The notes beneath the pieces were generated by a model. It made no database searches and was not told the DNA's origin. It saw nothing but the letters and a program-made list of their open reading frames with translations. Both the position numbers and the translations under genes were made by a program. A stretch of 64,000 bases of DNA from Capra hircus (lineage: Eukaryota; Chordata; Mammalia; Artiodactyla; Bovidae), in the NCBI RefSeq assembly GCF_001704415.2, contig NC_030826.1:53525362-53589361 (forward strand), written 5' to 3'. Positions 32,946 through 44,117 of the stretch are shown piece by piece. The first letter of the stretch is position 1. Each line of letters opens with the position of its first letter.

Positions 32946-34298
32946 TGAATCAGGAAGAAGGGAATAAGGGTAACTCCAAGGCTTTTAGTGGCAGCAGATT
33001 GCCAGGTGAAGAAGTGGTTAAGTTTAATTTTGACCTTGAATTTGAGATGCCATACACGTGGACATATTGAGTAGGCACGTGGACATAAGAGTCTGGGGCT
33101 TGGGGGAGAGGCATAGGATGAAATAAAAATCTCGCTAAGTGTGAGCACTGCCCCTGCCCTGCACCCAGGCTTAGGGGAAAGTGGGTTTCAGGGAAAACTT
33201 CATACTGTTCTTAATTTGTAGGGAAAGCCAGGTGATGATTGCCAGCCTGCTGGGCCTGAAACTTCTCAGGGTCTTTTCCTAAGAGGCATGGCCAGGTGCT
33301 CTCCAGGAGGAGGATGTGGGTCACCCGGGGCGGAGGAGAGATGGGGTGATCTCTGGAGCTCCCACAGCACACACTGGCTTGTGCACACTCAGATCCTGGC
33401 ACACACACCCTCATGTCCACTGTGAACACCCTACGTGGGGTCCCTCCCTTCCCTTGCCCTCTCTACCTGGCAGGGACCAGGCCAGCTCCATCTCTTCCGC
33501 AGACTTCCCCAGCAGACCTGGGCTCGGCTTATCCTGCACGCCCGCTGCACTCTGCTGCCTAGCTGCATTTCCACGGTGGCTACCAGCCGCCCAGAACTCG
33601 CTCTGTTCACCCCCGGTCCAGCAACTAGCCCAGTGCCCACCTGGCCCCCGCAGTCACTTAGTCAGGATCTGTGGAAATAAGCACATCTGTGTTTCTAGAG
33701 GCCACTAGCCAAGAGTGAACCGGAGACAGGTGAAAAAGCGTGGAGACCCCAGAGGCCCCAGCTGACAGAGTAAGGGCTGATATTTATCAGGAAACGTGGC
33801 AGATGTGCTGTGTGAACCAGGATATGTCAGTCCTCTCGGCCGCAATTAGCCGCTGCTCTCCTCTCCCGGGGAGGCTGCCGAGGACGGGCTCATGTTCACC
33901 ACGGGATGTCCATCCACCCCTGCAGCTTCCCCAGGAGGAACAACCGCCTGGAGACCCCGGGCGTCAACAGGGACGATGATCCTTAGGAACGAGGCTGCCT
34001 GTGGCTCATCTCATGGACCACCAGTTATGGCCACATCCCAAACCCAGGGAGCCCTTAGTTCCTCGGGCAGTGGAGGCCCTCAGAAGTCCTGGAAGTCTCC
34101 TGTGGCCGAGTGTGGCGAAGGGCAGTTCCTTGGGGCTGAAGTGGGGACACTGCGCCCTCATCGGGGCTGCTCTCACCCAGCGCCACTCATTTTTCCTGGG
34201 TGGCAGCTGCAGCCTCTGAGCTCTGTGTGGTTCCCAGAAGCCAGGTTCCTAAGATCAGATGTGGCTGACCTGGAGAGGCCATTCTGAGGTTCATCCCA
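32946..34298. other. unique sequence
   Basis: No repeat is recognised. Frames of 130-131 codons overlap opposite-strand frames, with no domain. Bases 33770-33900 include 'tatttatcaggaaacgtggc' and 'gcaattagccgctgctctcc', weakly suggestive of a noncoding element. Confidence 0.4.
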
Positions 34299-34450
34299 AC
34301 CACACACACACACACACACATACACATACCCAAACACATGCCTATGTACCTACACGTGCACACGTGTGTGCACACAAACATGTACACACACGAACATACA
34401 TGCACACGCAAACACACAGACACATGCATGTGTGCACACACACATACGGA
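34299..34450 (+). repeat. (CA)n microsatellite with degenerate extension
   Basis: A clean (CA)11 run at 34299-34320 is followed by about 130 bases of CACA/CATA/TGTG-rich interrupted units. It is probably polymorphic in length. Histidine/threonine-rich translations here are artefacts. Confidence 0.9.
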
Positions 34451-34544
34451 TGCCTACCTGGGGAGGGCAAAGAGAGGCAGACCGGCCCTGGAGGGGACAG
34501 TGGCAGCAGGCTGCCCCCCCTCGGTCACAGACTGCTCCGCCCCA

Positions 34545-34860
34545 TCCCGGACTCGGCGGTGCCACAGATGTGGCCGCTTCAATTACGTGGCGGGCGGGCT
34601 GCGTGGGCTCTCCAGCTCACCAGCCCTCGGGGGAGCCGAGGCCCCGCAGTTTGCAACGAGGTGTGGAGAATGGAGAGGGCTCGGCAGTGTTAATGACAGC
34701 AGCCCGCACTCTCCGAGCAGCGCGAGCGAACTCGATCGCTCTTTAATTATCTGGAATTAGAGTCCTGTCCTCGCTCTCTTTATGTGCTGGTGGAGGAAAT
34801 CGGGGCATCCATTAATTACCTGATCCATATGTAAAGTGTCACACATAATTTTTCCAGAGC
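34545..34860. promoter_or_regulatory. candidate regulatory block: CpG-rich core plus homeodomain sites
   Basis: Bases 34545-34742 hold roughly 20 CpG by eye, near the number expected from base composition, while neighbouring DNA is CpG-poor. The block also has repeated TAAT/ATTA cores: 'tcaattacg', 'gttaatgac', 'tttaattatctgg' and 'cattaattacc'. This mix is typical of conserved developmental enhancers or a small CpG island. I see no TATA box, splice-bounded exon or open frame that decides between them. Confidence 0.4.
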
Positions 34861-35926
34861 CAAAGGGTTCTCGCTCCCAGACCAGCATCATCTCTTAATA
34901 ATGACGTGAAGTGAAGGGAAAGAGGACCCTGGTCTCTGCAAGAGGACACCCAAGCCTGGATCCTGCCAAAGCTGGGTGACGGCCAAGCTGAGGGCTTCAC
35001 CAGGATCCCTGGGCACCAGACCCCAGTGGGCTGGGGCTCTTCTGCAGCAGAAAAGAATGAAAGGTCCAGAGATGGAATTAAGAGTTTGATAAAGGACCAT
35101 TCTCCATCTATCAGTCTGTTAAGTAGAGAAATGAATGAAAATGGAAAGCAGAACATGAAATAAGTTTAAGCTACGGCCTGAGGGATGTGGGTTAGAGTAG
35201 AAATCTCCAGTGGGAGGGGCAGTGCAGACCAGCTCAGCTATCCCTGGAAGCAGAGAGTTTCACATGGGCTAGGGAGATGTCCCCTTTTGGGGGGAATTTC
35301 TATTCTGGGCAACAGAAAATCACCAGGATGACAGCTAAGAGACCAAATAATAGAGAGGTCACATCCCCATGAACAGCATTAGAAACATGTCCTGGGGCAT
35401 CAGGGTAGGGGATTGGGGGAGAGATCGAAATGGAGAGACGCACACACAGAGGCTTGCTTCAGGCAGAACCATCAGTCTCTAACCACTGACCAGTTTCCAG
35501 TGGCCTAGCCACACTTCCCAGGTGGCCTCTTGAAGGGCTTAATGGCTTTGAACCTGGGCTCTAGAAGGGTTAAAGTGATGCAGGAAAAGGCAAAGGCTTG
35601 TCTTTCCTCTGAGCAGAGCTCATCACGCCCCCGACCCAGGTTTCTTTCTGGGTGGACAGAGGGGGCTGTTTTTATGCTGATTCTGGAGATGATGACTACC
35701 TGGGAGATGGAGTCAGAGCAGAAGGTGGGGTGAGAGGCCCCTGCAGCCTGCAGAGCCCTCTCCCGCATATCGCCTCGCTCCTCCCCTTTCTCACAGTTGC
35801 CCCGTGAGCACGTCCTATCCTTCCCCCCATTCCGCAGAAGAGGAGACAGAGGCCCAGGGCCACACCTAAGCAGGTGACTGGCCCAGGCGCCCCGACTCCA
35901 GCCTTGCCCTTCCTCCAAAGCCACAC
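34861..35926. other. unique sequence
   Basis: No repeat is recognised. The frames at 34839-35156 (-) and 35505-35924 (-) show no domain. Confidence 0.4.
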
Positions 35927-36128
35927 TGAAAGTGAAAGTGCTATCAGTCGTGTCTGACTCTTTGCAACACTATGGGCTGTAGCCCACCAGGCTCCCCTGT
36001 CCGTGGGATTCTCCAGGCAAGAATCCTGGAGTGGATAACCATTCCCTTCTTCAGGGGATCTTCCCGATCCAGGGATCGAACCCAGGTCTCCTGTATTGCA
36101 GGCAGATTCCTTACTGTCTGAGCCACCT
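35927..36128 (-). mobile_element. Bov-tA SINE, antisense
   Basis: 'gtgaaagtgctatcagtcgt', 'gggattctccaggcaagaat', 'cttcccgatccagggatcga' and the tRNA-like end 'cttactgtctgagccacc' are in order, nearly full length. Confidence 0.9.
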
Positions 36129-36544
36129 GCCACTCACCAAAGGGGTCCTGAGCATCCCCCACGTGTGCAGGAGGCACACGGGTCGTTTACAACACCCATG
36201 CCCTGCGTGTCCTGCTTTCCTGCAACTGGCGCCTCATGAGGAGAGGGTCCACCAGTGCCCCACAGCTGGAGTTCCAGCCCATTTAAAGGGAGATTTCCTG
36301 GACTGTTGGCGTCCACAGTTGCCCCTCCTGTCTCTTGAGCAGGCCCCTCCCCAGTCCCCAGGGAGTAGAGGAGAAAAAGAAACAGCTGCTTCTTCTCTTC
36401 CAATGCTTCCCAGCCCCTCCTGTCATGCAGAGAAGAGCTAAAGAGCAAGGATGAGGTGCTAGAAGCCCCCCACTCTGGAGCAGAGCAAGCAGCTCCCAGG
36501 TATAGGGCCCTCTGCCACTGGCCCCGAGATCAGTGCTTGGCCTG
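36129..36544. other. unique sequence
   Basis: Nothing is recognised. Confidence 0.35.
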
Positions 36545-36690
36545 ATGCTGGGCTGGGGTCATCAGAGTCTCCAGAGCACTTGTTAGAACACAGGACTAAC
36601 CCCCAATGCAGGGTTTATCTCAGCAGGTCCAGGGTGGGCCCAGCAGCTGCCCCAGTGCCCCTGGGGCCGAGCCAGGTCTGGGAACAGAGA
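36545..36690 (+). mobile_element. MER5-like hAT fragment
   Basis: 'ggggtcatcagagtctccag', 'gcacttgttagaacacagg', 'agcaggtccagggtggg' and 'cccagcagctgcc' follow MER5-type order with divergence. Confidence 0.5.
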
Positions 36691-37849
36691 CGATGACCCT
36701 CGGTGCCCTGCCTCCCCAGGACATCCCCCCTCCCAACTCCAGAAGCCTCTTCCTGCTTGGCCTCAACCCCTCCAGTGTGATTTAGAAACTCTATATTCTT
36801 CTCCTCTAGTTTCCCAGGTCTTGGGAGTGACTCAGCCCATGGCCGGAGTAGCTAGTGTAAAACCAAGAAAATCTTTCTAGAGGAAACATGTTTTAGGTGG
36901 CTGGCCACCCTGGGCCGGGAAATGAGGGTCCCTGTCTGTCCCACCTAGGGCATCCCCGCTTGCTGGACAGAGCTGCCCTGGTCACCCACCAGCCCTCTCT
37001 GACACCCCTCTCTCACTCTGCTCCACCCAACCCCCACCTGGCTCTGATGCTCTCCTGAGCACCCTCTTCGCACCCCCCCAGCTGCCTGGGCGGTCAGGCT
37101 TCTGGCACGCTCCAGGAGGAACCACAGCCATTCTGCCTTGGGTGGGTCAGGAAGACCACCTGGTAGATTCCAATCTTAGCTGGACCTGAAGCTTAGACCA
37201 TTTGGGAGTGGGAGGAACTTTAAGAAAAAGAATGCCAAGACACAAATGAGGAGAAGGGGACCAGCCCTGTGACAGCGAAGGGTCTGGACTCCAGTGTCCT
37301 GGCAGGGGTGCTCTGCTCAGGCTCAGGGACACCAGGGACGCCTGGCACAGGTGGGCAGGCGGGTGGGTCCAATCCGCATCCGATCTGGCAGCAAGGTGGT
37401 CCAGCCCGCCACCCACCCCTGTGCCCGCAGTCCCACAGTGTGCCATAGCTGGCACTTTCAAGGGTCTGACACCTGCGTGAGGGGGCCCAGTCTGACCCCA
37501 CGGCTCTCTGCCTCCCACCAGCTCTGTTTCCCAGACCCTGTCATCACTGAGCCAAAGCTGCACATATACCCCTCCCCTGTGCCCAGACGCCTGGACCCCC
37601 AGGCTGGGGAAGCTGGCAGCCCTGTGGCATCCTGGATCACTTTCCTCAAACCCCAGCCCTTCCCTGAAACCACCTGCTGTTTGGGGTTGAACCTGAACCC
37701 ACAGGGAGGGAGAGAGGGAGGAAGGTCGCTTCTCACCGCCTCCCTCTCCTTTCCTCTGAGAAATCTCTCCACCCTCTTCCTCCCCCCTCCCCTGCTTTTT
37801 CCCCTCCATTACATCTTCCTTACATCTCCTGGAAGAAAAAACAATTCTC
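36691..37849. other. GC-rich unique sequence with pyrimidine tract
   Basis: Opposed long frames at 37147-37875 (-, 242 codons) and 37294-38079 (+, 261 codons) share the same DNA. Their composition (Gly/Lys-rich against Pro/Ser-rich) comes from the pyrimidine-rich tract at about 37730-37815. No domain is seen in either. Confidence 0.4.
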
Positions 37850-38150
37850 TGGTGCCACCTAATCCCCCCTCCCAACAGTTTAAGACCATTCTATTAAATA
37901 ATGTAATCACAAGCATCTCTTTGTTCCGTCTTCAACAGCCGCCTGTTCGCCTGTTCGCTCCAAAGCTCTCAAGCCCAAGGTCACAGGCCCCTCCACTCGG
38001 CTTAGATAAATCTCTCCCATCGCTGAATTCTGACAAATCCCCGCGTCCTCCAGCCCTTTGTTGTATATTCTTTGTTTGAAATATGGCACGCTGCGGTGCC
38101 AGCCTCTCCACCTTTGCATATTAAATCGTGGCCACGCTGCTTCTCGCTTC
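37850..38150. promoter_or_regulatory. candidate conserved noncoding block
   Basis: The block is AT-richer than its flanks. It contains 'attaaataatgtaatcacaa', 'gcttagataaatctctccc', 'gttgtatattctttgtttga' and 'ctttgcatattaaatcgtgg' (octamer-like and homeodomain-like cores). No repeat family fits. Regulatory function is an inference from texture only. Confidence 0.25.
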
Positions 38151-38629
38151 CCGGGAAGGGAAGGCAAGGCTGGGCCTCCCCCCTGCCTGGCTGCGGTGGG
38201 AGAGTCCACGCCCCCTCCCCAGCCTTCCCCCTCCCCTCCCTCAGCCAACCCTGGCGCATCCACGGTGGTGGAGGGTGGGTATCATCCTTTGTTCCCGGCT
38301 GCCTGCCGGTCCTGATCACCTTCCTTGAAGAGCATTTGCCACTTGTCTTAATCACTTGATGAAATCAAAAGGCAACGTTGCAGTTGTCCCCCCTGCCCCA
38401 GGCGAGGGCAGGTGGGTAAACGGGGATGGAGGAAGGCTCCGCAAGGGGGCACTGAGCCAGTTGCACAGGGTGGGGAGGGGGCCTCACCTCCCTCTGCCCT
38501 CTGGACCCTGCCAAGCAACACCCCCCCACCTGCTGGGCCCATTCCTGCTGTTGGGACACACAGGGGTGCCCCATCCACCCTGGGGGACCACAGCCCCGCC
38601 CCCATCTCCTGCAGCAGTGGGTTGAAGCG
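38151..38629. other. GC-rich unique sequence
   Basis: No repeat or exon is recognised. Confidence 0.35.
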
Positions 38630-38817
38630 TTGTTCAGTCGTTCAGTCGTGTCCGACTCTGCAATTCCATGGACTGCAGCACGCCAGGCTTCCCTGTCCTT
38701 CACCATCTCCTGGAGCTTGCTCAAACTCATGTCCGTTGAGTCGGTGATGCCATCCAGTCGTCTCATCCTCAGTCGTCCCCTTCGCTCCTGCCCTCAATCT
38801 TTCTCAGCATCAGGGTG
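38630..38817 (-). mobile_element. BovB LINE 3' end, antisense, very short
   Basis: 'ttgttcagtcgttcagtcgt' then 'aattccatggactgcagcac', 'cttcaccatctcctggagct' and 'caatctttctcagcatcag' are the complement of the last 190 or so bases of BovB. Confidence 0.85.
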
Positions 38818-38849
38818 GCACAAATTCAGGTCCATCCAGAACCTGAGGC

Positions 38850-39235
38850 TGTGACCTTCTTTGGAATAAGGGTCTTTGGAGAAGTAATTTAGGTAAAGGT
38901 GGGGATGGAATTATCCTGAATTCTGAGTGAGCCCTAACTCCAGAGAGAAATAGACAAGGAGAAAACCCAGAGACACGGAGAAGAGGGCTACAGCTGAGGT
39001 CACATGGGTGATGACGTAGCCACAAGCCAAGGGACGCCAACTATTGCAGTGACCCGCAGAAGCCAGGAGACCTTGAAGGGGCACCTCGCCCTCGGGGCCT
39101 CCAGGAAGAACCAGCCCGGAGGCACCTTGGATTTGGATGTCTGCCCGCCAGGACCCCAGGACTGGGAGAGAGTCTGTCTGTGTTGTTTTAAACCTCCCAG
39201 CACATGGTGCTTTGTTTTGGCGGCCCCAGACACCA
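38850..39235 (+). mobile_element. MaLR-like LTR fragment
   Basis: 'ggaataagggtctttggaga', 'aagtaatttaggtaaaggtg', 'ggaattatcctgaattctga', 'agccacaagccaagggacgc', 'ttgttttaaacctcccagca' and 'catggtgctttgttttggcg' lie in LTR order. Non-coding. Confidence 0.6.
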
Positions 39236-41356
39236 CCCCAGCCTCCTCCCTTCCTGTAGGGAGCCTGGCATGGGCAGACAAGACCAGTAGTGGGAACATC
39301 GGGGGTCTGGGCATGAAAGGGCTCAGGTCTAGGCCCTGCGGGCCTCCCATGCACCTGGTTCCTGGGCAGAGAAAGGACAGACGCTTCCAGGACACTGTAG
39401 TCTTCTCTGCCCTCCACTTCCCTCCCCGGTGGGAGAGTGGCCAGGGTGGGCGAGGGCCCAGGGCTGGGGCTGCCGCCTCCCCCAGGGCGCCTGCCGGTGG
39501 GCTCTCTGTTCCACTGCGTCTCCACGCTGGCCTGGGACGTGCCCCGAGGTGGCAGAGAAGGACCTTTTCCTCCTCTCATATGGGCCTTGGACCAAATGAA
39601 GCCAGAATGGGAATCACTGGTCATTTCTGTTGCTGCCTTAAATGCCCGTGTCACTGACCAGAAGCCAGTCTATTCAAGGCTTGACCAAGGAGCCCTGGGA
39701 TGCACCCACCCCACCCTAACACCAGGCGAGGCCCCTGAGAAATGAACAGGTGCTGGGCTACTCTCGGAGGGGCTGAGGGCCCAGGGGCCCTGCAATGGTG
39801 AGGCCCACTGCTGGGGGTGGAAGGGAGCTGGGGGGTGGGGGGCGCGGGGCAGTGTCACTAGGAGCTGCTGGCTCTGAGCCATGAGGAGGGAATCAGTGTG
39901 GGTCTCCAGGGAAGTGGGTGCCAGGATGGAGTCAAACCTGCAGGAGCTCTGTTGGGGGTTGTGCCTTGGAAGGGTAACCGGAGGGAGCAGGAGCAGGGCT
40001 GGACCCTGAGAAGGAAGAGGCTAGAGGAGGGCAGGGAGGTCAGAGCAAAGACATGCAGCCACGCTGCTGTGGCAGGAAGCGGGGGTTCAGGCGCCCCCCC
40101 GTGTGGCCGCCACCGGAGTCAGGAGAGAAGAGACTGCCTGGGCGGGCAGCCCAGCCTCCTGCCCCCAGACTCCCTTGCAGCCAAGGCTTGCGCCTCCCTT
40201 CCCAGCATCCTGCTTCTGGACCCCATTTCCAGATGCCTGCATCCTCCCCTCCCCCGCTCCTCCCTACTTCACCTTTTCCAAGCACGTCTCATTTCTAAGG
40301 CTTTTTCTCCTCCAGCCTCACTGGTAATTTCTCCTCCTCATTTCCCCTAATTTTGCAATGGGAGCTCAGCGGGGAAGCCAGCAGCTCTGATTCTTTTGGC
40401 TTTTCCCTGAGAGGCAAGAGCAGAGGGTAGGAGGTTGTTTTCTCTTGCTTCCTACGTCTTTCTTCCCAGGCTGCCAAGCCCCTCCCTGACCCTCTGAAGG
40501 CACCAGGGTCCACCCACAAAACTGCACAAGGGCAGACCCCCGGCTCCTCCTACACTGGCAGCTGAGGGTGACAGCTCCTTCCACTCTGCCCTGAGGGTCG
40601 TTCCACTCCATGATGCCTGGGGCTGGGTCTCCAGAGTGAGCTCCCACCTCCTGTTCCTCCCCCGCTCCCTACCTGCCCCCACTTCCTTCCTTGGTCCTCC
40701 GGCCCCCTCGGGCTCTCTTCCAGACTGTTATCCTGCCCACCTTACCCACCCTCTCTCACAACTTCTCCGGATGGACAGACATGCACTCAGCTTCTTCCCA
40801 ATCTTCCTTCCTAACCCTAGCAATTCGGTGGCTCTCCTGGTCTCCCTGAATGTACACTGATGCACACAGCAGCCCCTAATGTACCGACGACACTCCACAC
40901 CCCAAGGCCAAGGTCCTGGCCTTGGCTTTCAGCCTCATCCACCCCCTTGGCCACTGGGCACTGCTGTCCACCCCTCTCCCCGGGGCGCCCGACCCCCTAC
41001 CCTCATGTGTGGCCATGCACACCCCCTCTCCTGCTTCCCCGGCCCAACTGTGTGGACTCCTTCAGAGGTTGGGGACAACTCAAGAGTGAGGCGGGCTCAT
41101 TGTCATTCCTCTGCAGCTGGGCCCCCTCCTCGGCTCTTGACGGATTCCTCCACAACATTTGCTGAGCTGAAGATCCTCGCCGGCTCTGGCAGCTGCTAGA
41201 CACACCAAGGTGGAAATGGCCCTGCCTGTCAGGAGCTTAGAAGCTTGGCAGAGTTCCATGGGGCAACCATCTCCGGCAGCCTCACCTTCCCCAGCAAACC
41301 AGGGTCCCCGTCGCTGGCTGCCTGGAGCTGCTGGTACCAAGGGACTGAAATCCTAA
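39236..41356. other. GC-rich low-repeat stretch
   Basis: No transposon is recognised across 2.1 kb. Frames of 150 codons or fewer lie on both strands and overlap. Frames from 38911 (-, 247) and 39004 (+, 217) extend in from the LTR and also overlap each other. None shows a domain. Confidence 0.4.
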
Positions 41357-41498
41357 AAGGAAAGGAAAGTGAAGTCGTTCAGTCGTGTCCAACTCTTTGC
41401 GGTCCCATGGGCTGTAGCCTGCTAGGCTCCTCCGTCCATGGGATTTTCCAGGCAAGAATACTGGGCTGGGTTGCCATTTCCATCTCCAAGGGATCTTT
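41357..41498 (-). mobile_element. Bov-A monomer SINE, antisense
   Basis: 'gaagtcgttcagtcgtgtcc', 'gggattttccaggcaagaat' and 'gccatttccatctccaaggg' are a single Bov-A unit. 'ctgaaat' at 41345-41351 and 41499-41505, with more weak matches, may be the target-site duplication. Confidence 0.82.
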
Positions 41499-41722
41499 CT
41501 GAAATAATTATTATGTCTTCCTTCGAGCTTGGTGCTGGATCTTGCTCATCTCTTCTGCTATCACGCTGGTCCACCTCGTCCTGCCCTGTCCGCCCTCTCT
41601 GCTCCCTCCAGCCCGCTCTGCATACCCAGGGGAGAGGATGAGGGGCAGTGGGCACAAATACAGGCCAATGTGTGCGTATAGAATGCATAGCATTAGTAAT
41701 AAGCACTAGTCATATTAACCCC
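41499..41722. other. unique sequence
   Basis: A short gap between SINEs; nothing is recognised. Confidence 0.35.
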
Positions 41723-41941
41723 TGGGCTTCCCCGACGGCTCAGCTGGTAAAGAAGATGCCTGCTAGTGCAGGAGACGCAAGGGACAGGAGTTCAGTCCCT
41801 GGGTCAGAAAGATCCCCTGGAGAAGGAAATGGCAACCTATTCCAGTACTCTTGTCTGGAAAATTCTATAGACAGAAGAGGCTGGCGGGTTACAGTCCATG
41901 GCATCGCAAACAGTCGGACACGACTGAGTATGCACACACAG
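41723..41941 (+). mobile_element. Bov-tA SINE
   Basis: The head 'gggcttccccgacggctcag' and 'gctagtgcaggagacgc' is followed by the Bov-A body ('gatcccctggagaaggaaat') and the terminus 'gtcggacacgactgagtatg'. Flanks 'atattaacccc' (41712-41722) and 'atgttaatcccc' (41942-41953) look like an aged target-site duplication. Confidence 0.88.
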
Positions 41942-41953
41942 ATGTTAATCCCC

Positions 41954-42539
41954 AAGTACGTCTGTTGGAGTGATGAGCTGCACAATCACGCGACTGTATG
42001 CACATAGCAGGGTGATGGGGGCCAAGAGCCCTGGGATTCAGCCTGGAGCCAGCCCAGCCGTGTGCCAACCCCTCTCTGGTCTGCCTGAGATAATGAAGAG
42101 GGGGAGCCTGGGGCCTTTGATGGCTCCTTCCAGTGAATTCTCTGCCTTTTCCTGATTTTCCATAGCAATGGCTTCCGCCTCCTTCTGACCGGGGATCTAG
42201 TAACAGGAAGAAAGAGGGAGGGAGGGCAGGTCCCTGGAGAGGAACGGGACCCCTCCCCATTCCTAAGAACCTGCAGTGGCAATATCAGTCTTTAGGGAGA
42301 TGGGGTGCCGGGAGGGGCACGGGTCCCAGGAAGGTGGTGGGAGCCTTTGGACTCGGGGTCTTTGACTCCTTCCGGGAAAGAGGACCCCTCCCCATCCACA
42401 CCCCTCCCTCCCACGGGTGCCCTTTGGTCCTCAGCTGGGAGCATGGTGGTTTCCTGGCTTCCTGGCGGCTTTCTCCTGTCTTGTAGCGCAGCCTTGCCTT
42501 CGAGGGTGAATTCTATCCCTGTCTCTTAAGCAGGCAGAC
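41954..42539. other. unique sequence
   Basis: No repeat or exon is recognised. Confidence 0.35.
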
Positions 42540-42990
42540 AAGATTTATGCTGAATCGAGGAGGGGCCACCGCAGAGGCTTGGGGGTCTCCAAGCAATAAC
42601 TCCTAATTCGGAGCGTCATCCACGAGAGCAGAGACAAGGGCACCTCCCGTTAGGACTTGCCAGCGAGCAGAGGAACCAGCCTGCAGGCTCCTTCCTCGTC
42701 CACTTGGCATGCTCCTAATTAGGACTTGGGCTGCTACAAACAGAAATGGACTCAACCCGTTACAGCTATTTCTTTCCCCTTGGTGGGAGGGAGCAGGGAT
42801 TTCGCAAAGATAGAGATTTTAAATTAAGCTTTAAAACCGTGCCTGAGCAAGATTTAATACTGACAATTAGCCTGGACAAACAGCTAATCGCACTGGTGGG
42901 GTAATTTATATAAGCTCCACGCAAGCATGAGGCAGGCAGCACGTTACACTGCAAATTAAGGCAATAAAAGAGGCTGACGCTTGGTGGGGC
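42540..42990. promoter_or_regulatory. candidate conserved noncoding block, many homeodomain cores
   Basis: This AT-rich island in GC-rich DNA fits no repeat family. It holds a 10-base palindrome 'cctaattagg' (42714-42723) and a near copy 'cctaattcgg' at 42602-42611. It also has 'gacaattagcc', 'cagctaatcgc', 'gggtaatttatataag' and 'gcaaattaaggcaataaaag'. Such density of TAAT cores is common in developmental enhancers. The call is inference from texture; conservation has not been measured. Confidence 0.35.
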
Positions 42991-43149
42991 AGGGCCATCT
43001 TGGGCTTCCTGTGCCCATGGGCCTCGCTGGAAGGAGCTGGGCTGGCAGATATAGTGGCTCTGGTCTCAGAAATCTCGCTGCTTCCCTCTGGGGGCATGAC
43101 ACAGTAAATAGAATTCAGCGTTTCTGGAGGGTTTAAGGGCTCCTCTGCC
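42991..43149. other. unique sequence
   Basis: Nothing is recognised. Confidence 0.3.
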
Positions 43150-43245
43150 TTTGGGGAGCTGTGTGTGCTAGGCTATTGCTCATTTACTCTGTGCCTCAGT
43201 GTCTTCATCTGTAAAATGGGGAGACACTTGCCCAGCAGGGTTCCT
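43150..43245 (+). repeat. MIR fragment
   Basis: 'ctctgtgcctcagtgtcttc' and 'atctgtaaaatggggagac' are the sense MIR core. Confidence 0.65.
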
Positions 43246-43744
43246 CGGGGAGAAGCCGGGTAGAAGCATCTCTCTCTGTTCCCCACCCAGGGTTGGTCCC
43301 AAGGGATGCTCATTTCTTGTCACTCTGCCCCTTCTAAACTAAGAGTGCCCCTTCTGGCCCTCAGCAACACCCCCCACCCCATGCCTGGCTCTCGGTGCCC
43401 ACAAATGAGGTTAACTGGCCGACTTTCCATTTTTATAACCGACCACATTTCTCCCAGACTGCAGCAGACTTCCCTACCCAGAATAGACATGTTCGTCTAT
43501 GGCAACGGAGCACTGATTTAAAAACTACCACATCAGCAAGACTTTTTAAAGAAAAGATCTCTGGTTTCCCCTCAGGGGCTGGAGTCTGAGCTACAACGGT
43601 TTTTGCCTCCTGCCTCTCGAGACTGAACTGCCGAAGCCACTCTGCTCCTCCTAAGAACTTCATATGCGCTTCTGTCCACATCACACAGTTCCGTGGGGAT
43701 CTCTTTCCATAAGAGTGTGGCCACTTTCCTCATGAGTCCAGCCC
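43246..43744. other. unique sequence
   Basis: No repeat is recognised. Short overlapping frames only. Confidence 0.35.
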
Positions 43745-43799
43745 AGTGAAATCTTATTCAGCCATAAGAAAGAAGTGAAATACTGACCCAGGCTACCAC

Positions 43800-43983
43800 A
43801 TGTGTGTGCTAAGTCGCATCAGTCGTGTCCGCTTCTTTGCGACCCCATGGACTGTCGCCCACCAATCTCCTCTGTGCACGGGATTCTCCAGGCGAGAACA
43901 CTGCAGTGAGCTGCCGCTTCCTCCTCCAGGGGAACTTTCTGACCCAGGAATCGAAGCTGCATCTCTTATGTCTCCTGCATTGT
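43800..43983 (-). mobile_element. Bov-tA SINE, antisense, inserted in L1
   Basis: 'gtgctaagtcgcatcagtcg' through 'gggattctccaggcgagaac' to 'ctgacccaggaatcgaagc'. The flanks 'caggctaccac' (43789-43799) and 'caggctacaac' (43984-43994) match at 10 of 11 bases, so the target-site duplication is clear. Confidence 0.9.
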
Positions 43984-44117
43984 CAGGCTACAACGTGGAT
44001 GAGGCTTAAAGACATTATGCTGAGTGAAAAAAAGCACCAACGTCATATGACTTCGTTTATATAAAAAGTCCCAGAAAAGGAAAATCCACAGAAACAGAAA
44101 ACATAGCAGATCTGTGG

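Noticed and set aside
35927..36128. tRNA gene
   Set aside because: The tRNA-like part belongs to a Bov-tA SINE; the same applies to the SINE heads at 14222, 41723, 53905, 55206 and 63559.
37147..38079. Two long opposed frames (242 codons minus, 261 codons plus) as genes
   Set aside because: They share the same DNA, have low-complexity composition driven by a pyrimidine tract, and show no domain.
38911..39657. Frames of 247 (-) and 217 (+) codons as a gene pair
   Set aside because: They overlap almost completely and start in an LTR fragment; no domain.
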